A stretch of 64,000 bases of DNA from Prado023 sp963736425 (GCA_963736425.1 CAVTOX010000005.1:1-64000), one strand, 5' to 3'; shown: positions 8,130 through 17,297, numbered from the stretch's first letter. Made by a program: numbers and translations. Notes: a model not told the origin generated them from the sequence alone.

Positions 8130-8609
8130 TTGACCACCATCACACCGTTCCTCTGGTTCGACGGGCATCTCGACGACGCCGTCACGTCCTACCGAGCGAC
8201 TTTCGCCGAATTCGATCTCGTGGAGTCCAGCCGGTACCCCGACGCTGTCCCAGGGGTGGGCGGCCAACTGATGTCGGCGACGGTGATCGTGGCCGGCACC
8301 CGCCTCATCCTGTTCAACGGCGGGCCCACGTACACGCTGAATCCGGCCTTCTCCCTGATGGTCCTCGTGGATGACCAGGCCGAGCTGGACCGCCTGTGGG
8401 ACGCCCTGTGCGAGGGCGGGGCGCCCAGCCGGTGCGGCTGGCTGACCGACCGGTTCGGGGTCTCCTGGCAGATCGTCCCGCGCCAGCTCGGCGAGCTCAT
8501 GGGCAGTCCCGAACCCGGGGTCGCCGGACGGGTCACCGAGGCCATGCTCCAGATGGTCAAGCTCGACATCGCCACTCTCGAAGCCGCCGCCCAGGCGCCC
8601 ACCACCTGA
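8130..8609 (+). CDS. VOC / PhnB-like glyoxalase-fold protein
   Basis: About 159 residues of the PhnB or 3-demethylubiquinone-methyltransferase-like branch of the vicinal oxygen chelate superfamily. The start TTITPFLWFDGHLDDAV and the central GWLTDRFGVSWQIVP are hallmarks, the latter being the usual DRFGVxWQ strand. The function of this branch is unknown. Homologues start at the ITPFLWF strand, favouring TTG 8130. The open frame extends to GTG 8070 but without a convincing ribosome binding site. Divergent from the mannosidase, with about 120 bases between the two preferred starts. Confidence 0.8.
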   Translation: MTTITPFLWFDGHLDDAVTSYRATFAEFDLVESSRYPDAVPGVGGQLMSATVIVAGTRLILFNGGPTYTLNPAFSLMVLVDDQAELDRLWDALCEGGAPSRCGWLTDRFGVSWQIVPRQLGELMGSPEPGVAGRVTEAMLQMVKLDIATLEAAAQAPTT

Positions 8610-8633
8610 CGACAGATCGCGACTGAGTCCAGT

Positions 8634-8726
8634 GTGGCGGGTTCATGCCCGCGAGGGCTAGCTGCGATCGCCGCTGATCTCGGCGTCACCCGCCAAGCAG
8701 TGCAGCAGAAGCATGGGAGGGACTGA
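8634..8726 (+). pseudogene. HTH gene remnant upstream of Clp-N gene
   Basis: The frame GLAAIAADLGVTRQAVQQKH ends in a stop two bases before the Clp-N start. It matches the C-terminal recognition helix of the small HTH proteins that commonly precede Clp-N-domain genes in actinobacteria. Only about 30 codons remain. The 5' part is missing, because the frame runs straight back into the stop of the VOC gene. A functional short peptide from GTG 8634 is conceivable but unlikely. Confidence 0.5.
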
Positions 8727-8728
8727 TC

Positions 8729-9275
8729 ATGTTCGAACGGTTCACCGCAGCCGCCCGCGACACCGTCCTCGAGGCCGCCGCCCAGGCCAAGGCCCAGGGC
8801 AGCAGCCAGATCCGCCCTGAGCACCTGCTCCTGGCCATGCTCGGCCCCGGGGGATTCCTCACCAGGGCAAGGGCTGTCCTACGAGGAGGCCCGAGCACTT
8901 GTGGGCGCGGCCGGTGGTGCCGACGAGGAACGGGATGCCCGGGCCCTGCGCGCCATCGGGATCGACCTCGATCAGGTGAAGGCCACCGTTGAGGCGAACT
9001 TCGGGCCCGATGCATGGACAAGTTCCGCGGCGCACCAGACCCGCCGGATCTTCGGCCGGCGCAGCCCGCTTCCCTTCGATCCAGCGGCCCGCAAGGCCCT
9101 CGAACTGTCCCTGCGCGAAGCGATCGCCATGCACCAGCGCAGCATCGAGGTGGAGCACCTGGTACTGGGCGTGACCCGTGATCCCAGCCCCCTCGTGACG
9201 GCGATCATCCAGGCGCACACGACGGTTGAGGAGCTGCAGGCCGCCGCGCGGACCTCCGTGGGGAACGCGGCCTGA
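8729..9275 (+). CDS. Clp amino-terminal-domain protein (one frameshift)
   Basis: Encodes a stand-alone double Clp-N (ClpA/ClpC adaptor-binding) domain of about 182 residues. The first repeat begins MFERFTAAARDTVLEAAAQA, with IRPEHLLLAML as in ClpC. After about residue 41 the frame changes: an extra G in the run CCCGGGGGATTCC near 8851 must be skipped to reach GLSYEEARALVGAAGG. The second repeat contains FDPAARKALELSLREAI and IEVEHLVLGVTRD. It has no AAA+ ATPase domain, so it is not a chaperone itself. Such proteins are thought to be HTH-partnered regulators or adaptors. GGGAGG lies at a good distance from ATG 8729. A homopolymer error is the likeliest cause of the break. Confidence 0.75.
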
Positions 9276-9371
9276 GCCGGCCATCCGGCTGCTCGCTACC
9301 CGGCTGCCGCATGCACGACTGCCCCTCATCGGGGTTGGGTGGCACGTCAGCCGGCCGAATCTGCGGCGCGC

Positions 9372-10760
9372 TCACGGGCTCCGTACAGTGCCCACCAACT
9401 CGGCCAGTGCGTCCTCGATCGCGGTGCACAGGACGTCCAGATCAGGAACAGCGTCGTAGTCCCCCGTGACGCCGATCGCGACGTGGCCGTCGTAGGACAT
9501 GATCCCGATGCTGATCCGCACGCCCTGGGCCACAGGGATGTAGGGGAACATCTCCAGCATCCGGCGGCCGAGGAGGTAGATCGGGTACTGCGGCCCCGGG
9601 ATGTTCGTGGTGACGGTGTTGATGACCCGCTGCCCGGTGCGGGCGTACACACGGGCGCCGAGGGTCATGAGCGTCGCAGGGACGAAATCGGCGGCCGAGA
9701 GCATCGCATCGACGCCCACCGCCTGGCCGCTGCGCTTGAGGTGGCCCATCTGCCGCGCCACGGCATCGAGGCGCTCCCGGGGGTCGGCAACATCGACCGG
9801 GAGGTCGGCGAACATGCCGGTGACCTGGTTGCCGAGCCGGCCCTCGTGCGCCTCGGTCCGCACCGAGACCGGGACCAGCGACCGGATCGTCGTGTTCTCG
9901 ACATCCTCCCCCCGGTGCTGCAGGTACTCACGGAAACCACCAGCGATCGCGGCGAGCACGACATCGTTCACCGTGCAGCCAGCCGCGTCCTTGACACGCT
10001 TCACATCCGAGAGCTCGGCGCGCGCCCAGCCCCAGCGCCGGTGCGGACCCAAGGGGCCGTTGAGGACGCTCGTCGGGCTCACGGCGCTGCGCCCCACGCT
10101 GGCCAGCCCGAACGCACGGACGGCACCCGCGCGCGCCGCATCCCCCGGCGACGAGAACCCGCGCACTGCACCTGCGGCTGCCCGCGTGACGTCGACCGGA
10201 AGGCGCGCGATGCCCGCCATCCCGGACGCGGCGAGCGAGATCCGGGAGGGCTGGGGGCTCGGCCGCCAGTCCGTGGGCACTCGGCGCGGCGTGTCACGGT
10301 CGCGATCCAGCACGATCTCCATCAACTCGTTGCCCGCGAGGCCGTCGATCATCGCGTGATGGGTCTTCGTGATGAGCGCCCAGCGGTCTCCGGGCAGCCC
10401 TTCCACGAGCCAGTCCTCCCACAGCGGCCGGTCCACGTCGAGCCGCTGGGACAGGACCCGGGAGACCAGCGCCCGCAGCTGCGCATCACCACCGGGCGAC
10501 GGGATCGCCGTGTGCCGCAGGTGGTAGGCCAGCGAGAAGTGCGGGTCGTCCACCCACGCGGGCCGCGCGAGGCCGAGCGGCATCCGCTGCACCCGCTGGC
10601 GATAGCGCGGCACCAGGTCGAGGCAGGCCTCGAGGTGGGCGGTGAACTCCTCGAAGGTCGGAGCGGGTCCCTCGAACATCAGCAGCGACCCGACGTGCAT
10701 CTGCTGTCGGTCGTTCTCGAGGTCGAGGAATCCGGCGTCGAGGGAGCTCAGCCTCTCCAT
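9372..10760 (-). CDS. Wax ester synthase / diacylglycerol acyltransferase (WS/DGAT)
   Basis: A full-length (462 residues) bifunctional acyl-CoA:alcohol/diacylglycerol acyltransferase of the actinobacterial family that makes triacylglycerol or wax esters. The active site HHxxxDG is present as HHAMIDG at residues 134-140. The N-terminal SSLDAGFLDLEN and the later NIPGPQYPIYLLGRRML are family signatures. It is membrane-associated through the hydrophobic surface but has no signal peptide. The upstream hydrolase gene ends only six bases before it, so the two form an operon and may act on the same lipid pool. Whether the product is TAG or wax ester cannot be told from sequence. Confidence 0.93.
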   Translation of the reverse strand: MERLSSLDAGFLDLENDRQQMHVGSLLMFEGPAPTFEEFTAHLEACLDLVPRYRQRVQRMPLGLARPAWVDDPHFSLAYHLRHTAIPSPGGDAQLRALVSRVLSQRLDVDRPLWEDWLVEGLPGDRWALITKTHHAMIDGLAGNELMEIVLDRDRDTPRRVPTDWRPSPQPSRISLAASGMAGIARLPVDVTRAAAGAVRGFSSPGDAARAGAVRAFGLASVGRSAVSPTSVLNGPLGPHRRWGWARAELSDVKRVKDAAGCTVNDVVLAAIAGGFREYLQHRGEDVENTTIRSLVPVSVRTEAHEGRLGNQVTGMFADLPVDVADPRERLDAVARQMGHLKRSGQAVGVDAMLSAADFVPATLMTLGARVYARTGQRVINTVTTNIPGPQYPIYLLGRRMLEMFPYIPVAQGVRISIGIMSYDGHVAIGVTGDYDAVPDLDVLCTAIEDALAELVGTVRSP

Positions 10761-10766
10761 CGTCAG

Positions 10767-11726
10767 TCAGCTCCGATCCGTGATCAGGGGTCGCGCCCGA
10801 GCGGCGAGGTCGGCGGCCCGTGGGTGGTCGGCGAGCCAGCTGAGGATCTGGTCCACGGTCCACTGCGGGACCTCGAGCTGGGGAACGTGCCCCACTCCCC
10901 GCGCCACCTCGAACTGCCAGGACGGGTTGGCCGCGGCGGCTGCGCGGGCAGTGGCGATGTTGATCAGGCGGTCCTTGTCGCCGTGCAGGAGCAGAACGGG
11001 CGCGTCGATCGACCGCTGCATCGCCGCGAAGCGGCGGCGGTCGGCCAGGACCCACATCAATGACTGCGCGGCGGCGAGCATCTCGGAGTCGACGTCGGGG
11101 TACTCGCGGCGCTTGCCCGCCAGCTCGACGTGCAGGTCGACGATGTCGCTGGGAATGCGCGACATGTCCGCGCAGCACAGGCGGAGCAGCGCGTGCGCGG
11201 CCTCCTCCGCGGACTGCGCATCGCGCCGGCGGCTGAGCACACGACGCCCGACCACGGGCACGAGGAACGCGGCGAAGGTGGCGAACACGCGCGGGTCGGG
11301 CGCAGCATTCAGCGCCGGGGGCAGCGCGGGGTCGACGAGCACGAGGCCGGCCACGGTGTCTGGACGCTGCGACGCCTGGAGGATCGAGATGAGGCCGCCC
11401 ATCGAGTTACCGACGAGGATCGCCGGCACCCCCGCGACCTCGGTGAGGAAGCGGTGCAGCAGACGCTGGTTGGCCTGCACCGACGTGGACCGGGACCCGC
11501 CTCGGGTGTGCCCGAACCCGGCCAGGTCCAGTGCCGCGACCCGGCAGCCCTCGGCCAGGACGGGGGCAACCGCTGCCCAGTTCAGCGCCGAGCCACCCAG
11601 GCCGTGGACGCACACGAGCAGGGGACCCTCAGCCGGACCCCCATAGTCGAGGTAGTGCACCGGGCCATCGAGGTCCACCCACCGCGATTCAGGTTGATGC
11701 GTGGGACCGGACCCGGCGTCGACCAT
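10767..11726 (-). CDS. Alpha/beta-hydrolase
   Basis: A 319-residue alpha/beta-hydrolase of the lipase, esterase or haloalkane-dehalogenase type. The oxyanion HG pair is at 41-42 (CVHGLGGSALNW), the nucleophile elbow GNSMGG puts Ser108 in place, and the acid and His are likely within LLHGDKDRLI and GVGHVPQLE. It is co-transcribed with the WS/DGAT gene downstream (six-base gap), suggesting a role in acylglycerol turnover, though the substrate is not readable. The start at ATG 11726 fits homologue length. No good Shine-Dalgarno precedes it, and the frame stays open to 11831. Confidence 0.88.
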   Translation of the reverse strand: MVDAGSGPTHQPESRWVDLDGPVHYLDYGGPAEGPLLVCVHGLGGSALNWAAVAPVLAEGCRVAALDLAGFGHTRGGSRSTSVQANQRLLHRFLTEVAGVPAILVGNSMGGLISILQASQRPDTVAGLVLVDPALPPALNAAPDPRVFATFAAFLVPVVGRRVLSRRRDAQSAEEAAHALLRLCCADMSRIPSDIVDLHVELAGKRREYPDVDSEMLAAAQSLMWVLADRRRFAAMQRSIDAPVLLLHGDKDRLINIATARAAAAANPSWQFEVARGVGHVPQLEVPQWTVDQILSWLADHPRAADLAARARPLITDRS

Positions 11727-11846
11727 GACCCGACTGTATGTTCCGGTGACCTCCACGTCGCACTCCGGTGGCCCATGAGGGCAGGGCCACGCAGCTGACG
11801 GCGTCCTCCACCGCCACCGGGCCACCTCCACCGGGCCGAACGGTAT

Positions 11847-12730
11847 TCACACGACCCGCGTGCCCGTGAGCTCCGCGCTCGAGCGGGACAGTGAGCGGAG
11901 CATGTCGGCAGGCAGGGTGGAGTCCCGGAGCTCGGCCAGGAACTTCTCGTGGCCGCCGCGGACGCCGAAGAGCCGGCCCTTGTAGACCAGGTAGATGACC
12001 ACCAGGACATTGACGACGAGCGCGCAGGCCTTGAGCGCGGTCGGCTTGTGCACGAGCTCGTAGATCTCCAACGGGATGAACAGCGACGTCGCGATCGTCG
12101 CCAGGTACTCGGCCCAACGCCAGCCACCCCAGAGGCCCACGCCCTCGACGATCTGGACGATGCCGTAGGCCAGCAGTCCCAGGCCCGCGAGCCGGAAGGC
12201 GTTCCCGTTGCCGCCGAGGTACTTCTCGATCTCGGTGACGATCCAGGAGCCGGTCAGCTGGACGCCGAGCTCCTGCCCCAGCGGTCGGTAGGCCAGCAGC
12301 AGCCGCTCGATCTGCGAAAGGATCGACTCCCGCTGGGAGGCGACCTGGAAGATGACGATCGCGCCCGAGGAGCATCAGCGAGCCCCGCAGCCGCACGCTC
12401 CACCGCGAGGAGCCGGAGCAACCCGAACCGACGGCCGTGGGCCCCACGCGCGGGCAGCGGGCAGCTCGGTCAGGCCCACCGGTGACTCGCGGGCGTCCCC
12501 AGCAGCTCGGTGACGAGGACGCCCTGCGGATCGAGCCAGTTCCCGCACCGCAGGCAGCACAGCAGCCCAGGGGTGTCCGGCGGCCCCGCGATCGGACCCG
12601 TCAGCGCACTCAGGCTCGGATCGGACACGTGCGCCAGGACGTGCCCGCGCCGCGCGCACCGACGCTCGACCCAGCGGGCATCCCGGCGGCTCAACAGGTC
12701 CGCGACGGCCGCACTCGGGCTGTGGATCAT
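11847..12730 (-). CDS. Zinc-ribbon + DUF2127 membrane protein (several frameshifts)
   Basis: Reassembled from pieces in three frames. The 5' piece (12730 to about 12480) carries an N-terminal zinc ribbon, CARRGHV followed by CLRCGNW. Then FGLLRLLAVERA and RGSLMLLGAIVIFQVASQ lead into the membrane part with LAYRPLGQELGVQL, GLLAYGIVQIVEGVGLWGGW, FIPLEIYELVHKPT and VLVVIYLVYKG, the usual DUF2127 helices. This matches actinobacterial DUF2127 proteins that carry a Cys-rich head. At least four frame changes fall between about 12480 and 12365, a tight cluster. Function is unknown for the family. Start at 12730 taken from the first Met of the ribbon part. Confidence 0.65.
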
Positions 12731-12832
12731 CGATGCTCCGTCGTGCGTGCGTGGTCGGCCAGCAGGCCGATCATCGCACCGGTCACCGATGATGCGCGTG
12801 TCCTGAGGTGGGCCGCGGCGCCGCGGGGGAAC

Positions 12833-14080
12833 TCACCCCACCGGGCCGGCTCCGAGTGGGACGGTCGTGCGGTTCATGGTTCCCGAGGAGTCGACCCATT
12901 CGATGTGCAGTTGGTCGCCCACCGCGTGTGCCGCGATCAGTGAGCTCAGCTTCTCCGCCGAGGTGATGGCCGTCCCATCCACGGCCGTGATCGTGTCGCC
13001 CGCTGCCAACCCAGCGGTCTGCGCTGCGCTGCCGGCAACAACTCCGGTCACCGTGACCCCGGAGCCCTGCGCGCCGAAGCCGTACTGGGAACCGGACCCG
13101 AGCTGCACACCGAGGAACGGGCTCCCGCCGACGTGGACGTCTCCCGAATCCTGACCGGCCACGATGCTGCGCGCGACGGCCACCGCCGCATCGATCGGGA
13201 TGGCGAACCCGTTGGTGTCCGAGCCGCCGTACGAGGCCGCGGCCGAGGCCGCGACGTCCACGCCGACGACCGACCCGGACGCATCGACCAGGGGACCGCC
13301 GGACTGGCCGGACTGGATGTTCGCGTCGGTCGCGATGAGATTCGACAGGGTCTCGGCATTGCCACCCATGGCGTCGGTGGCCGTGATCGTCTGGTCCAAC
13401 GCGGTGACCGCACCCTCGACGGAGGTGGGCTGGCCACCGTCGCCGCCGGCGTTGCCGACGCCCACGACCAACTCACCGAGCTCGAGGGAGTCCGAGTCGC
13501 CCAGGGTCGCCACGGGAAGCCCGGAGGCCCCCGCAAGGTCCACGACGGCGACATCCGTCGTCGGGTCGTAGCCGACCACTGTCGCGGTGTATGTCTCCCC
13601 CGTCCCGACCACGGTCCCCGTGATGGAGGTGGCTCCCTCGACGACGTGGTGGTTGGTCAGCACCAGGCCGTCGGCACTCAGGACGATCCCTGTACCCGCC
13701 GCCTGCCCCACCCCGTAGTCGACGACCGTGTCGATGTTGACCACGGAGGGGGTGATCGCGGCAACAGCGTCCGCCGCCGCCGCGCTCAAAGCCTCGTCGA
13801 CTGTCGACCCGGTGGTCGAGCCATAGCCATCGCCCAGTCCCGGGCTCCACTGCGGCATTCCCTGACCGCCGGGGCCGGATCCGCCGAACCCGGGAAGCTG
13901 GCCCCAGCCACTCCCGCGCTCCCAGTCGACTGCCGAGATGCCGCTCCCGCCGCCCGACCGCGCGGTCGCCGAGCCGTCAGCCGACCCGCCTGAGACCCAC
14001 GCACCCCCGGTCCAGACGCCGATCCCCAGCACAGCGATGCCCAACGTCGCTGTGACCCTCGTGCCCCACCTGGCAACCAT
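12833..14080 (-). CDS. HtrA/DegP-like trypsin-fold protease with PDZ domain
   Basis: A 415-residue S1C serine protease anchored in or exported through the membrane by an N-terminal hydrophobic segment (about residues 8-30). A long Gly/Ser linker follows, then the trypsin fold with catalytic His145 (TNHHVVEG), Asp176 (TTDVAVVDL) and Ser260 (SGQSGGPLVD). A C-terminal PDZ domain contains GLAAGDTITAVDG. Envelope quality control or regulated proteolysis is the known role of the family. I start at ATG 14080, which follows GAGGAAG directly. The frame opens at 14113 but the extra residues are acidic and unlike a signal peptide. Monocistronic in appearance. Confidence 0.93.
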   Translation of the reverse strand: MVARWGTRVTATLGIAVLGIGVWTGGAWVSGGSADGSATARSGGGSGISAVDWERGSGWGQLPGFGGSGPGGQGMPQWSPGLGDGYGSTTGSTVDEALSAAAADAVAAITPSVVNIDTVVDYGVGQAAGTGIVLSADGLVLTNHHVVEGATSITGTVVGTGETYTATVVGYDPTTDVAVVDLAGASGLPVATLGDSDSLELGELVVGVGNAGGDGGQPTSVEGAVTALDQTITATDAMGGNAETLSNLIATDANIQSGQSGGPLVDASGSVVGVDVAASAAASYGGSDTNGFAIPIDAAVAVARSIVAGQDSGDVHVGGSPFLGVQLGSGSQYGFGAQGSGVTVTGVVAGSAAQTAGLAAGDTITAVDGTAITSAEKLSSLIAAHAVGDQLHIEWVDSSGTMNRTTVPLGAGPVG

Positions 14081-14180
14081 GACTTCCTCTTCCTCGCGTC
14101 CTGGTTCCATCACATCGCCCCCACCTCAGGGAGCAGCCAGGAAGGAGTAACGGGTGTGTCAGGAACACCTGCGCGCGCCG

Positions 14181-16544
14181 TCAGGGGGTGGATTGAGCGG
14201 GCACTGCCTCGTCGGGGATGTCGTCGATCTCGGCAGCCTCGAAGGAAGCGTCCTCCTCGGACTCGACGGCGATGTTGGGCAGGATCCGGCCCATCCAGGC
14301 GGGGAGCCACCAGTTCGCCCTGCCCAACTGGTACATGACCGAAGGCACAATGATCAACCGGATCACGAACGCGTCGAAGAGCACGGCGGATGCCAGGGCC
14401 AGGCCGAAAAGCTTGATCGTCGGCTCGTTGCCCAGGACGAACGCTGCGAAGACGCTGATCATGATGGCCGCGGCGATCATGACCACGCGGCCGGAGGCGG
14501 CCAGGCCACGGCGCACGGCCTTGTTGTTGTCGTGGGTGTGCCCCCACTCCTCCTGCATGCGGCTCACGAGGAAGACCTGGTAGTCCATCGACAGGCCGAA
14601 GAGGATCGCGAACACCATGATCGGCAGGAACGGCATGATCGGCCCTGTGCTGCTGACCCCGATCAGCTCCGCCAGCCACCCCCACTGGAAGACCGCGACC
14701 GTCACGCCCATGGCTGCCGCCAGGGACAGCAAGCTGGTCACGACTCCGGTCAGCGGGACCAGGATCGAGCGGAACAGCAGGACCAGCGCGAGGAACCCGA
14801 ACCCGATCACCACGAGCAGGAACAGCGGCAGTGCGTCCGTCAGCACAGTGGTGAAGTCCGACGTGATGGCCAGGGTGCCGCCCACCAGGGCGGTGAGGCC
14901 CGTCGCCTGCGCCACCGGCGGGATCACCTCACCACGGATCCGGACCAGGAGCTCCTCGGTCTCGGCGGCCTGCGGGGAGGTGGTCGGGATGACCTGGACC
15001 GCCGTCACGGAGGAGTCCGGCGCCATCGGGAACGGGATGGCCACGGCAACGCCCGGGTCGGCGCCAAGCGCACCGGCCAGCTGGGCAACCGCGGCGTTGT
15101 CACCGGGCTCGGCGGTCTCCGCGGTCACGATGAACGGACCGTTCAGGCCCGGGCCGAAGCCCTCGGCCAGCAGGTCGTAGGCGATCCGGGCCGAGCTGCC
15201 CTCGGGCCGGCCACCGTCGTCGGTGAAGCCCAGCCGCATCGAGCCGATCGGCAGTGCGAGGACGACGACGACGGCCAGCGCGAGACCACCGACCACCTTG
15301 TAGTGGTGCTGCAGCCACCGGCCGTAGCGGGCGAACCCGGACCCGGCCGGGTTGTGCGCCTTGGGCTTGCGAGCCCACGGCATCCGCACCGCGAAGGCCC
15401 GACGGCCCAGCAGGGAGAGCACCGCCGGCAGCAGGAACGTGGCCCCGATCATCATCATCACGACGGTGCCGATCGAGGCCACAGCCAGGCCGTTGAAGAA
15501 CTCGAAGCCGATCACGAACAGGCCGCTCAGTGCGATGATGACGGTGGCGGCGGCGAAAAGCACGGAGCGCCCGGCGGTCCGAACGGACTCCAGGACCGCC
15601 TCCCGCGGCTCCCGACCGGCCTCGAGTGCCTGCCGGTAGCGGTTGATCACGAACAGCGAGTAGTCGATGCCGACGCCCAGGCCGATCATCGCGGCCAGGG
15701 TGGGCGCGAAGGTGGCGACGTTGAGGAAGTTGGCGGTGATCAGGACCAGCGCCTGGCCCAGGCCCAGGGACAGCAGGGCCGTGCCGACGGGCAGCAGCGC
15801 TCCGATCAGGGAGCCGAACGCGAACAGCAGGATGAACAGGGCGATCGTGACGCCGATGCCCTCGGAGCTGGGCGGCTCCGAAGCGGCGGCTTCGAGGGCC
15901 TGGCCGCCGGCCCCGACGGTCAGGCCGTCGACACCGTTCGCCGCCTGGGTCGCCTCGAGCACTGCCGACACGTCGGCCAGCGGGATCTCCCCCACGGGGG
16001 CGCCGAACGTGACCGTGGCGTAGGCCACCGAGCCGTCAACGCTCATCCCGGCCTGTCCCATGCCTGCCAGGACCTTGGCCTGCTCCGGCGTCGGCTGTGC
16101 GGTCGCTGCGGCCCCGGCCCCGGCCGACTGGCCGTCGCCTGCGGACCCGCCCTGCGCCTGATCCGTGCCGGGCTGGGTGGCGGGTTCAGGGCAGCCATCA
16201 CCCAGCGGCGCACCGTACGGGGTCACCACACAGGTCACCGACGGGTTCTGGGACATCTCGGTGAGCAGGGCCGTGGCCGCGGCCTGGGTGGCGGGGTCGG
16301 TGACGGACCCGGACTCCGGGCTCCACACCACCTTGACCGTGGCCTCGGTGAGCGCGTCCTCGACTCCGGGGATCTGGCTGAGGACCTTCTGCGCGGAGGC
16401 GGACTCCGTATCCGGCAGCTCGAACGAGTCGTTGTACGAGCCGCCGAACTTCGCGGCCAACCCCCCGATCAGCACCGCCATGAGCAACCAGACAGCGACC
16501 GCGCTCCAGGGTCGACGCACTGCCCATCGTGATACCGCTCCCAT
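14181..16544 (-). CDS. MmpL-family (RND superfamily) transporter
   Basis: A 787-residue MmpL/MMPL exporter of the RND superfamily. It has an N-terminal membrane segment (WSAVAVWLLMAVLIGGLAAK), a large extracytoplasmic loop rich in Gly, Gln and Ala, then five to six helices. These include MIGLGVGIDYSLFVINRYRQ, the conserved GxDYxxF helix, and its second-half counterpart ILFGLSMDYQVFLVSRMQEE. The two-fold repeat is complete. Members export lipids, drugs or siderophores using proton motive force. The substrate is unknown. ATG 16544 follows GAGGGAG. The MarR gene is divergent, and operator-like repeats lie between them, so repression by MarR is likely. Confidence 0.93.
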   Translation of the reverse strand: MGAVSRWAVRRPWSAVAVWLLMAVLIGGLAAKFGGSYNDSFELPDTESASAQKVLSQIPGVEDALTEATVKVVWSPESGSVTDPATQAAATALLTEMSQNPSVTCVVTPYGAPLGDGCPEPATQPGTDQAQGGSAGDGQSAGAGAAATAQPTPEQAKVLAGMGQAGMSVDGSVAYATVTFGAPVGEIPLADVSAVLEATQAANGVDGLTVGAGGQALEAAASEPPSSEGIGVTIALFILLFAFGSLIGALLPVGTALLSLGLGQALVLITANFLNVATFAPTLAAMIGLGVGIDYSLFVINRYRQALEAGREPREAVLESVRTAGRSVLFAAATVIIALSGLFVIGFEFFNGLAVASIGTVVMMMIGATFLLPAVLSLLGRRAFAVRMPWARKPKAHNPAGSGFARYGRWLQHHYKVVGGLALAVVVVLALPIGSMRLGFTDDGGRPEGSSARIAYDLLAEGFGPGLNGPFIVTAETAEPGDNAAVAQLAGALGADPGVAVAIPFPMAPDSSVTAVQVIPTTSPQAAETEELLVRIRGEVIPPVAQATGLTALVGGTLAITSDFTTVLTDALPLFLLVVIGFGFLALVLLFRSILVPLTGVVTSLLSLAAAMGVTVAVFQWGWLAELIGVSSTGPIMPFLPIMVFAILFGLSMDYQVFLVSRMQEEWGHTHDNNKAVRRGLAASGRVVMIAAAIMISVFAAFVLGNEPTIKLFGLALASAVLFDAFVIRLIIVPSVMYQLGRANWWLPAWMGRILPNIAVESEEDASFEAAEIDDIPDEAVPAQSTP

Positions 16545-16576
16545 GTCCGGCACTCCCTCAGGTATGGTGCGGCAGA

Positions 16577-16633
16577 TGTATGCGCCGCACATGCAACTTG
16601 GCTGAGGGTATGTAATGTGTGCCCCACATGCAA
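16577..16633. promoter_or_regulatory. Twin operator-like repeats between mmpL-like and marR-like genes
   Basis: Two related imperfect palindromes share the half-site CACATGCAA, at 16588-16596 and 16625-16633. Site 1 reads TGTATGCG-C-CGCACATGCA, and site 2 has ATGTG and CACAT arms around a five-base centre. They sit in the divergent intergenic region, the normal location of MarR autoregulatory sites. Which regulator binds is inference. Confidence 0.6.
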
Positions 16634-16683
16634 ATGTTCCGACGTGTCGAACTCGCTCAGACGCGCAAGGAGGTGGGCTGGCG

Positions 16684-17247
16684 GTGCACGACCCTTCCCG
16701 CACCGACCGCGGCCCTGCGCTCGGCCCTGCCTGGCATGACCCCGCGTTGATCGAGCGCCTCGATCGCGCCCTGCTGCGGATGCGGCGCGCCGTCGTGCGC
16801 CCGGAGAGCACCTCGGTGCCGATCCCGGCCCTGCAGCGCACCGTCGACCTGGCCAAGATCATGGCCTGCCTGGCGATCTCGGACCTCCAGGACCCGGACG
16901 ACGCGATGCGTCCCGTCACGGTCAAGGACGTCGCGGCAGCGCTGGCCCTGGAGCATTCGACCACCAGTCGCCTCCTGGCCGACACGGAGGCCGAGGGCCT
17001 GATCCGACGCACGACCGACTCCCAGGACCGACGGCGCACGGTGGTCCACCTGACCGAGACGGGTCATGCGGTCGTCGAGCAGAGCGCGACCATCCGCGCC
17101 TGGTCGATCGACGCACTGCTGGCCGAATGGACCCCCGAGGAGCTGAGCTCCTTCACCGACCTGATCGAGAAGTTCAGCGCCACCATCGCCACACGCAGCG
17201 ACCACGTGATGGCCGCGGGAATCCAGCGCTTCCGGGACGCACCCTAG
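16684..17247 (+). CDS. MarR-family transcriptional regulator
   Basis: A 187-residue winged-helix MarR protein. The helix-turn-helix KDVAAALALEHSTTSRLLAD is followed by the wing IRRTTDSQDRRRTVVHLTE, including the conserved D-x-R pair, then a long C-terminal dimerisation helix. It is divergent from the MmpL transporter, so it probably represses the exporter and itself in response to a small ligand. GTG 16684 is preferred because AAGGAGG lies upstream at a usable distance and the residues before it are unlike the family. The frame opens at 16615, but that would place the operator repeats inside the coding region. Confidence 0.88.
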   Translation: MHDPSRTDRGPALGPAWHDPALIERLDRALLRMRRAVVRPESTSVPIPALQRTVDLAKIMACLAISDLQDPDDAMRPVTVKDVAAALALEHSTTSRLLADTEAEGLIRRTTDSQDRRRTVVHLTETGHAVVEQSATIRAWSIDALLAEWTPEELSSFTDLIEKFSATIATRSDHVMAAGIQRFRDAP

Positions 17248-17262
17248 CCGCGCACCGCTTTC

Positions 17263-17291
17263 TTGACTGATTCCAGAAACGGGGCCACACT
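17263..17291 (+). promoter_or_regulatory. furA promoter, apparently leaderless
   Basis: A -35 TTGACT (17263-17268) and a -10 CACACT (17286-17291) are separated by exactly 17 bases. The furA GTG lies six bases after the -10, so transcription would start at or next to the start codon. No Shine-Dalgarno is present. The spacer holds the only A/T-rich run nearby (ATTCCAGAAAC), where FurA might bind. Leaderless furA transcripts are known in mycobacteria. Confidence 0.65.
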
Positions 17292-17297
17292 CGGGGT

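Noticed and set aside
14154..16532. Long plus-strand open frame (792 codons) opposite the MmpL gene
   Set aside because: It is the antisense shadow of a clear MmpL gene. Its translation is His/Gly/Arg/Gln-rich with no fold or family motif.
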